A stretch of DNA of 26,134 bases, taken from the NCBI GenBank assembly GCA_964511025.1, contig CAZEDK010000027.1, positions 1-26,134 of the forward strand, read 5' to 3'. This document shows positions 21,345-26,134 of the stretch, piece by piece. This stretch comes from CAZEDK01 sp964511025. Its GTDB lineage: Bacteria; Patescibacteriota; Gracilibacteria; UBA1369; GWF2-33-10. Both the position numbers and the translations under genes were made by a program. Every line of letters starts with the position of its first letter. Position 1 is the stretch's first letter. The notes under the pieces were generated by a model, which saw nothing but the letters and a program-made list of their open reading frames with translations, was not told where the DNA came from and did not search any database.

Positions 21345-23672
21345 TTATTTTACTATTTTTTTCCAATTATCAAAGATTTCATTAAAAATATCGCCATAAA
21401 CATATGTAGGAGGGTATGAAGGTAATAATATATCCTTTAATCTATCGCCTTTAGGTTTTCTGCCATAAGAAAACTTATACCTATTACTTGAAACACAAAG
21501 TGCGTAATAAATTTTTTCTTGTACCGACATTTCTCTCTTAGGTATTAACACAGAAACATTGCTATTTGGGATAAATTCAAAAGATGAAACATACGAATAA
21601 GTATGACTTCCTTGTCCATCTGTAGAAACATATAGAGTATTGTCAGGATAAATGTATTTATCATCTATAAATGTTTTATCTACGTATCCAGCAATACTTC
21701 CTTCGTAAGTTTGAGATGGTCTAATATATCTAATATCAGCAGGACTTTCAGGAGATTCTAATACCTCTACATTTGAAGATGCTAATCCATTTTTTACATC
21801 AAAAATCTCGTGCAATGGGACTAATTTGTTATCGTTTTTAATTTTATTTGGTTTATCAATTTTGAAATCAAGTAAATCGTGGAGTAAACGAAATGCTAAA
21901 TATTTTTGTATTTTATCTTTAAGTTTATACTCAGTAATTTCATTATAGTCATATGTTAAATATGCCTCTATACACCACTCATTTTGTGGTTTTAATTCTC
22001 TCGTCAAACTTATATCTTTTTTTGTTTCTCTATTAAAATATAATGTAAGCCACTCTTTTTTTATTTCTTCCCATGTTCCTAATAAGTCTATACGTCCTTT
22101 GTCTTTTGTTTTTACGAAATTATCATTCCTAAAATAGCCTAACCATGTTTTTTTACCCACTGGATGTGGTTTATGGGCGGTAAAGACAACAACAACAGAA
22201 ACAGGCGAAACTTTTGAATTATGAAAAAGATATTCTGGCATTGACAAGACGGCTTCCAATGTATGATTTTGTAGAAGTTTTTCTTTTAACTGAAGTTTAA
22301 TGCCATTTTGTGCTATAATTGAACTTAGTGGAATTATAGCCACACATATTCCGCCATCAACTAAACACTCTAAATTATTAAGCACGAATTCTAACTCTTC
22401 AGTATCTCCTTTTTTGTCTTTGTAAGGAGGATTCAAAAAACCAACAGTTGGTTTTTTTGCTTTCACTTCTTCAATAATTTCTTCATCAAAACAACTGCCA
22501 TTTATGATATTTGTTTTTCCGTCTTGATGAATATACATGTTTGAAACCGCCAAAGCGAAAATATGCGATTGATATTCAGTTCCGATAAGTTGTTTTGATT
22601 TTATTTCTTTGATTTTTGTTTCATCACCTTTTGCGTCTGCGATCATTTTTTTCATTGCACTAATCAAAAATCCACCTGTACCAGTACAATTATCGTAGGC
22701 AATAGAATTTTTATTGACTTGTGCCAAATCTGCAAAAAGTTCTGTAATGTGTGGAGGTGTTAAAACAATTCCTAAGCCTTTGTCGCTGTTTGCATATCTT
22801 AAAAATTCAATGTAAAGCTGTCCTAAAACATCAAAATATCTGTGTGTTTTAATAAAAGCATTTATGTTTTCGTCAATCTCATCAATAATTTCTTTCAAAA
22901 CATTTTCCTTTTTAGACAAAGAAGTATCTGTTTTGATAAAGCTAAATTGAGTATTTAGATTTTCTAATTTTTTGCCTGTAATATTTGCACTTTCCAATTC
23001 ATCAGAAACTGTTTGAATAAGAGAAACTGCAAGGTTTTCAGGTTTTTTATGCGAAGTATAAGACCTCTTAAAAGCTGTATTCTCTAAGGCAATTAAAATT
23101 GAACTTATTAGCAAACTTCTTTGGCTTTCAAGGATTTTGTAAGTATGTAATTTTTCGTTAAGTTGCTTTGTAAAATCCAAAAGTGAATTATAATCTTGTC
23201 TAAATTTTTCAGGACTTTTTAAATATCCGTTCAAATAGTCATCAACTGATAAAAATTTATCTCCGAAAATTGGAGTGGCTTTTTTCTCGTCTCTCAAATG
23301 CAAAAAGTGAGAAACTTTTAATGATTGTTTTGTTTCTCCGCTAACTGCGATTGCTAAAACATCAAAGCCCTTTGATAAATAAGAGGCATAAAGTAAAGCA
23401 CCATCAACCGAAAAATCCGCATATTTATCACGATCCTTGCTTTCGTGTTTGGTTACATCTGCTTTACATTCAATAACAATCAGTAAATCAGGATTGGTTT
23501 TGTAGCTGATTATAAATTCTGGATAACCTTTTCCGCCGCCTTTTTTTGAGGCGGATTTTAACAACTTATCAATTTTTGGATTATCTGAGCGTTGTTCTTC
23601 AATATAAATAGAATCCAAAAATTTGGAAAAGTGGTCTCTTGTGATTATTTCGGTTTTTCTTTCGTTTGCCAT
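21345..23672 (-). CDS. Single-polypeptide restriction-modification enzyme (type IIG-like)
   Basis: 775 aa. The N-terminus carries a PD-(D/E)XK-type nuclease core (PEFII at 51-55, then IVIECKAD with Glu68/Lys70). The centre is an adenine-N6 methyltransferase: motif I DNCTGTGGFLIS (327-338), TEYQSH and motif IV NPPY (414-417), preceded by an N6_Mtase helical region. The C-terminal about 180 residues look like a target-recognition domain (RYIRPSQTYEGSIAGYVDKT, then YVSTDGQGSHTYSYVSS and KPKGDRLKDILLPSYP). Nuclease, methylase and specificity in one chain is the type IIG/IIB-like (BcgI-group) design, which would explain the lack of separate hsd genes. Near-identical 25-26 bp palindromes flank it on both sides, suggesting gain as a unit. 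Confidence 0.87.
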   Translation of the reverse strand: MANERKTEIITRDHFSKFLDSIYIEEQRSDNPKIDKLLKSASKKGGGKGYPEFIISYKTNPDLLIVIECKADVTKHESKDRDKYADFSVDGALLYASYLSKGFDVLAIAVSGETKQSLKVSHFLHLRDEKKATPIFGDKFLSVDDYLNGYLKSPEKFRQDYNSLLDFTKQLNEKLHTYKILESQRSLLISSILIALENTAFKRSYTSHKKPENLAVSLIQTVSDELESANITGKKLENLNTQFSFIKTDTSLSKKENVLKEIIDEIDENINAFIKTHRYFDVLGQLYIEFLRYANSDKGLGIVLTPPHITELFADLAQVNKNSIAYDNCTGTGGFLISAMKKMIADAKGDETKIKEIKSKQLIGTEYQSHIFALAVSNMYIHQDGKTNIINGSCFDEEIIEEVKAKKPTVGFLNPPYKDKKGDTEELEFVLNNLECLVDGGICVAIIPLSSIIAQNGIKLQLKEKLLQNHTLEAVLSMPEYLFHNSKVSPVSVVVVFTAHKPHPVGKKTWLGYFRNDNFVKTKDKGRIDLLGTWEEIKKEWLTLYFNRETKKDISLTRELKPQNEWCIEAYLTYDYNEITEYKLKDKIQKYLAFRLLHDLLDFKIDKPNKIKNDNKLVPLHEIFDVKNGLASSNVEVLESPESPADIRYIRPSQTYEGSIAGYVDKTFIDDKYIYPDNTLYVSTDGQGSHTYSYVSSFEFIPNSNVSVLIPKREMSVQEKIYYALCVSSNRYKFSYGRKPKGDRLKDILLPSYPPTYVYGDIFNEIFDNWKKIVK

Positions 23673-23741
23673 AGTGCCTCTTTAATAAATTAAAGCTATG
23701 TTAAGTATATAAAACTTTTGTCTTTTTTCCAATTAAAATTC

Positions 23742-23767
23742 GTTTTCGGAGCGATAGCGGAGAAAAC
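23742..23767. repeat. 26-bp imperfect palindrome, right copy flanking the RM gene
   Basis: Same sequence and orientation as 21316-21340 apart from one extra base. It lies 70 nt upstream of the restriction-modification gene's start. Confidence 0.75.
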
Positions 23768-23843
23768 ACCATATACCCCACGGCTGGAATGTTCTAAATG
23801 GATAGTGTAAGATGGAGGTAAATTTATTATTTTATCTCTAACA

Positions 23844-23906
23844 ATGAAAAAATACAAATCGCCCAATAAAAACATTTTTGAATTATTAAAAGAGCTGAAA
23901 GATTGA
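23844..23906 (+). CDS. Possible 20-aa ORF or gene-start remnant
   Basis: ATG to TGA encoding a Lys-rich 20-residue peptide (MKKYKSPNKNIFELL and five more). It ends directly before the first stem of attC-like element B. It may be the 5' end of a gene cut by that element. Little supports it beyond coding-like composition. Confidence 0.2.
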   Translation: MKKYKSPNKNIFELLKELKD

Positions 23907-23907
23907 G

Positions 23908-24052
23908 CAATGGTATAATGCCGCTAGGCTAACCATTGTGCAAGCTGGGAGAGCAGCTAGATTTTTAGAAATGGATGAGAAGTAAGAGAGGAGCTGAATT
24001 TAGGGAAATCTTTGAGACAAAAGATGCGAACCGCATAGATGATGTTATATGC
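23908..24052. repeat. attC-like structured element B (one end lost)
   Basis: The stem CAATGGT (23908-23914)/ACCATTG (23932-23938) encloses TATAATG, as in the corresponding hairpin of element E. The body starts GCTGGGAGAGCAGCTAG, matching elements A and E. The right end GCGAACCGCATAGATGATGT followed by TATATGC parallels GCGAACCGCATGTACAGTGT then TATACG of element E. Read on the minus strand this end gives ATATAAC, one mismatch from the attC R'' consensus RYYYAAC. The partner arm expected on the left (ending ...CGCAT) is absent. No gene lies between elements B and C. Confidence 0.55.
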
Positions 24053-24131
24053 TGTGCGGATGCTAAATAATATAATATTTTCAAATTTTTTTAGATTGAA
24101 AACAGAATAGAACATTTACAAACCCGCATGG

Positions 24132-24225
24132 CATATAACGTTTCAGTATATCTGATGTCCTCCGCAGCTTTAGCGAAGGAGAATATGGGTCGAGCGATGG
24201 CAGGAGCGAGCCAGATATACTGTAG
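24132..24225. repeat. attC-like structured element C (overlaps radical SAM 3' end)
   Basis: A perfect 11-bp stem CAGTATATCTG (24144-24154)/CAGATATACTG (24212-24222) encloses a GC-rich 57-nt body with an inner TCCTCCGC/GCGAAGGA hairpin. Outside the stem, on the minus strand, AAACGTTATATGCC follows, an R'-like GTTATAT one mismatch from GTTRRRY. The opposite R''-like box is degenerate (CCCCTAC). The radical SAM reading frame runs through it to a stop at 24170. Confidence 0.65.
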
Positions 24226-24664
24226 GGGCGGGTATTTTTGCAATGTTAGCTAAAACCTCTGGCTGTAGAGAATAGACTCCGAATGTCATTCTGTTTGTTC
24301 CTGCTTCTTTTAGATCAGGTAATGATTGGTTGGGCAATGTCCCATTGGTACCAATAGCTATGTCTCTCCCAAAATTTGTTTTAAGAGCTTTAACCACTTC
24401 TGGTAAATCTTTTCGAGCAAAAGGTTCTCCTCCTGAAATTTTTAACACTTTTGTTTGATCGGTTATTGCTTGTGTAACCCAATTTACTAATTGATTTATT
24501 TCCGGGTGAGCGGTTCTGTCTTCTGCATAATTGCCATCGCGATGACAGAAAAAACAATCCATATTACATCGGTTTGTTACTATGATTCTTAGTTTTTCTA
24601 AGATACTTTCTTGAGTTTCTTGATGAAATTCAATGCGAGGTGATTCGTTGGGGTGGGGTTTCAT
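24170..24664 (-). CDS. Radical SAM protein, truncated (N-terminal half only)
   Basis: 164 aa. The radical SAM [4Fe-4S] motif CNMDCFFC (CxxxCxxC) lies in RIIVTNRCNMDCFFCHRDG, followed by LKISGGEPFARKDLPEVVKA and IGTNGTLPNQSLPDLKEAG. This pattern is seen in MoaA-like and SPASM-type enzymes, which are usually 300-400 aa. Homology seems to stop near EVLANIAKI; the last about 25 residues (PAPTVYLARSCHRSTHILLR) are encoded by attC-like element C and are not protein-like. The gene is therefore a fragment that probably cannot form a full barrel. An intact substrate assignment is not possible. Confidence 0.75.
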   Translation of the reverse strand: MKPHPNESPRIEFHQETQESILEKLRIIVTNRCNMDCFFCHRDGNYAEDRTAHPEINQLVNWVTQAITDQTKVLKISGGEPFARKDLPEVVKALKTNFGRDIAIGTNGTLPNQSLPDLKEAGTNRMTFGVYSLQPEVLANIAKIPAPTVYLARSCHRSTHILLR

Positions 24665-24719
24665 GTTTTTTAGATCAAAAAATAATAGAAGGTTTTGATG
24701 TTATCAAAAAATGCAATTT

Positions 24720-24759
24720 CCGACAACGTATCGGAGTAACCGTTTACTCCGTGTTAGGC
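24720..24759. repeat. attC-like element D, minimal hairpin
   Basis: On the minus strand it reads GCCTAAC (24759-24753, a perfect RYYYAAC box), ACGGAGTAA-loop-TTACTCCG (8-bp stem, 24751-24744 with 24739-24732), then ATAC and GTTGTCGG. At 40 nt it is shorter than described attC sites (about 57 nt or more), and the second R box matches GTTRRRY only in its first four bases. It sits 17 nt past the stop of the 192-aa gene. Confidence 0.6.
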
Positions 24760-24781
24760 GATGTAAGGCTCAAATTTTATA
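24753..24781. repeat. Left 29-bp inverted repeat around the 192-aa gene
   Basis: TAAGGCTCAAATTTTATA (24764-24781) is the exact reverse complement of 25374-25391. Extended by GTTAGGCGATG (24753-24763), the arms match at 26 of 29 positions. The arm overlaps the stop codon of the 192-aa gene and the R''-like box of element D. Confidence 0.85.
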
Positions 24782-25355
24782 TAAAACCTCTCTTTTCTAA
24801 AATTTTTCTTGATAAGTCTGGCATTAATTCGCTTAGTGCTTCCTTGTTTTCTTCATCTAAATGGGAAAGAATTTCATTATTTTTTTCAACCCACCATTCT
24901 GTGTATTTTGTTAAAAAATTATCACCTTTTTGCGCGGCTTTTTCAAACTCAATCATTGTCGCTATTCCATGATTACCAAAATGCATAATCTCTTCATATT
25001 CATGCAGTGCGACTAATTCATCAAACTCAATATTCGGCGTTTGTCCCGACACAACAAAGATAAGGAATTTTTTTGAATCAATCGCTTTCTTTATTTCTTC
25101 AGTATTTCTACATTGAGAATTTAACTCTTTCAAAGTCCCTAAAAAAATTCCTATACCCGCGCCTGAGTGGTAAGGGTGCTCCTTGGGAATGTCGCTTTCT
25201 TCACAAACGCCAAATTCAAAATCGTATCCTTCAATTGATGATTTTTTAACTTTTTCTTCTAATGAAATTCTTTCCCATAAATTTTTAAATTGTTGGTAAA
25301 CTTTGCTTTTTTCAGTGTCTGGCAACTGTTCCCAAAACATTTCTCTCTCGTTCAT
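24777..25355 (-). CDS. Hypothetical 192-aa protein with HEYEE motif
   Basis: Soluble, acidic protein that I do not recognise. It is predicted alpha-helical at both ends with a central alpha/beta part (FLIFVVSGQTPNIEFDELVA). The stretch LHEYEEIMHFGNHGIATMIE has HExxE followed by two His residues, reminiscent of a metal-binding helix, but it is not a canonical HExxH. It is isolated as a single gene bracketed by 29-bp inverted repeats, with attC-like elements D and E at either end, an arrangement of a self-contained cassette. Start at ATG 25355 (MNEREMFWEQLPD); no Shine-Dalgarno. Confidence 0.7.
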   Translation of the reverse strand: MNEREMFWEQLPDTEKSKVYQQFKNLWERISLEEKVKKSSIEGYDFEFGVCEESDIPKEHPYHSGAGIGIFLGTLKELNSQCRNTEEIKKAIDSKKFLIFVVSGQTPNIEFDELVALHEYEEIMHFGNHGIATMIEFEKAAQKGDNFLTKYTEWWVEKNNEILSHLDEENKEALSELMPDLSRKILEKRGFI

Positions 25356-25373
25356 ATGATTGAATTACTTTGT

Positions 25374-25402
25374 TATAAAATTTGAGCCTTATTTCGCCTA
25401 AT
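25374..25402. repeat. Right 29-bp inverted repeat around the 192-aa gene
   Basis: TATAAAATTTGAGCCTTA (25374-25391), then TTTCGCCTAAT, the inverted partner of 24753-24781. It lies 18 nt upstream of the gene's ATG and runs into the start of attC-like element E. Confidence 0.85.
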
Positions 25403-25588
25403 GTTTCTGTACATGCGAAGTTAGGGAAATGGTACAATTTATGACCATTTTCCTAACTTGCCAGCCCGACATAGTCATTCTGGCGGGGGAGAGCGTCCTG
25501 AGTTTTTTGCTTTATTTGAGTTTTGGATTTGCTGACTTTAATGCTGGCTTTGAGTTTAGGAGAGCGAACCGCATGTACAGTGTTATAC
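25396..25588. repeat. attC-like structured element E (most complete copy)
   Basis: The outer stem is CTGTACATGCG (25407-25417) with CGCATGTACAG (25570-25580), 11 bp perfect. Inside is a 16-bp hairpin with one G-T pair, AAGTTAGGGAAATGGT (25418-25433) with 25444-25459, then a GCCAG/CTGGC stem and a body shared with elements A and B. On the minus strand the ends read GTATAAC (R''-like, one mismatch) and ATTAGGC (R'-like, one mismatch). It lies between the YhcG fragment and the 192-aa gene. An 89-codon plus-strand frame through it (25429-25698) is a by-product of the repeat. Confidence 0.7.
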
Positions 25589-25726
25589 GTAGTTCTGAAA
25601 ATATTTTTCAATCAACTGCTTTTTTGATAGGCTTTTTTCTTTTAATCTTAAATTTGTTTTTTTGTTTTGGGCGGAGAGCAGAGGGGATCAAGGGGTGAAT
25701 GCTCGGAGCCCAAACTCATATAAAAT

Positions 25727-26053
25727 TTATTCCAAAAGTTTTTTAACTTCTTCTTCTAATTCAGCTTTCTTTGGTAAATATAGTTGATACTTCGAAACAA
25801 ACAGTTTGTTTGATATCCCTCCAAGTGCGTATTGAGCAGAAATATGTTCTTTTTCTGCTGATAAAATAATACCAATTGGCTCATTATCATCTTTTGTATT
25901 TTCTTCAGTTTTAAAATAATTCAAATACATATTCATTTGTCCGATATCGGAGTGATCGACTTCACCAATTTTCAAATCAATTATTACGAAACATTTAAGA
26001 ATTCGGTGATAAAAAACCAAATCGGCGTAAAAATGTCTATTATTCAGCGTCAT
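25727..26053 (-). CDS. YhcG/DUF1016 PD-(D/E)XK nuclease-domain protein, 5'-truncated
   Basis: 108 aa from the ATG at 26053. It corresponds to the C-terminal nuclease domain of YhcG/DUF1016 proteins (whole proteins about 340-370 aa): FYADLVFYHRILKCFVIIDL followed by KIG, then GQMNMYLNYFKTEE, EPIGIILSAEKE and VSKYQLYLPKKAELEEEVKK. The Asp of FYADLVFYH and the Asp-Leu-Lys of IDLK are the catalytic core. Family-like sequence continues upstream of this ATG (DYATFTFVKRQFR) to an in-frame TGA at 26107-26105. The N-terminal DUF1016 domain is therefore absent or frameshifted and the gene is a fragment. It is likely borne on the same cassette region as its neighbours. Confidence 0.8.
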   Translation of the reverse strand: MTLNNRHFYADLVFYHRILKCFVIIDLKIGEVDHSDIGQMNMYLNYFKTEENTKDDNEPIGIILSAEKEHISAQYALGGISNKLFVSKYQLYLPKKAELEEEVKKLLE

Positions 26054-26134
26054 TCGAAATTGTCTTTTAACAAAAGTAAAGGTAGCGTAGTCAAAATGGG
26101 GCGTTCAAAGTGAGTTTTGTTGAATATTGATGAG

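Noticed and set aside
20124..25588. CRISPR array
   Set aside because: The repeats are few, long, widely and irregularly spaced, internally palindromic and separated by genes; no short direct repeats with uniform spacers are present.
25429..25698. 89-aa plus-strand ORF
   Set aside because: It lies entirely within and after attC-like element E; the parallel elements A and B have stops in the same region, so it is not a conserved protein.

Overview
The window is AT-rich, compact, mostly minus-strand DNA that fits a small-genome bacterium of the Candidate Phyla Radiation (Patescibacteria). The reasons are the gene mix and style: no clear Shine-Dalgarno sequences, short intergenic gaps, a stand-alone ComEC-type metallo-beta-lactamase domain, two S-layer-homology proteins, an LPQTG-anchored fibronectin-type protein, BRO-N and DUF4143 genes, and short heptanucleotide tandem repeats. 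The standard code appears to apply, since TGA is a plausible stop. The lineage call is inference from gene content and was not tested by phylogeny.

Region 1 (1-9.9 kb) is core-like: arginyl-tRNA synthetase (cut by the window edge), a candidate small RNA with its own promoter and terminator, a CNNM/CorC-type membrane CBS protein, the LPQTG surface protein, the ComEC-like hydrolase, MurA, tRNA-Tyr(GTA) and tRNA-Thr(TGT), an 832-aa SLH protein, and a YgjP-like metallopeptidase facing it across a shared promoter.

Region 2 (9.9-13.6 kb) holds an orphan sensor histidine kinase with an EF-hand-like loop in its sensor domain, and a partial tryptophan operon: a 36-codon ORF overlapping trpE by ATGA, then trpE, trpG and only the C-terminal half of trpF. 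The trpF half lies in the -1 frame, exactly at an A AAA AAC slippery heptamer at the end of trpG.

Region 3 (13.7-19.9 kb) is accessory: a DUF4143 ATPase, a probable four-gene operon (DUF218 lipoprotein, PadR regulator, HAAS-domain protein, membrane protein) whose last gene looks broken by a 66-nt copy of ATPase sequence, an SLH protein with a degenerate peptidase-like domain, a truncated BRO-N gene joined to the tail of a DNA-alkylation-repair gene, and a release-factor-like GGQ protein.

Region 4 (about 20.1 kb to the end) is the most unusual part. Single minus-strand genes (HAD-type protein, one-polypeptide restriction-modification enzyme, truncated radical SAM protein, an unknown 192-aa protein, a YhcG/DUF1016 fragment) mostly have a structured palindromic element just past their 3' ends. 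The element boundaries resemble integron attC R boxes (GCCTAAC on the coding strand; RTTAGGC or GTTATAT at the far end), and three of the elements share internal sequence. This looks like a decayed integron-like cassette array; no integrase is visible. The restriction-modification gene is instead bracketed by two direct copies of a 25-26 bp imperfect palindrome, and the 192-aa gene by 29-bp inverted repeats.
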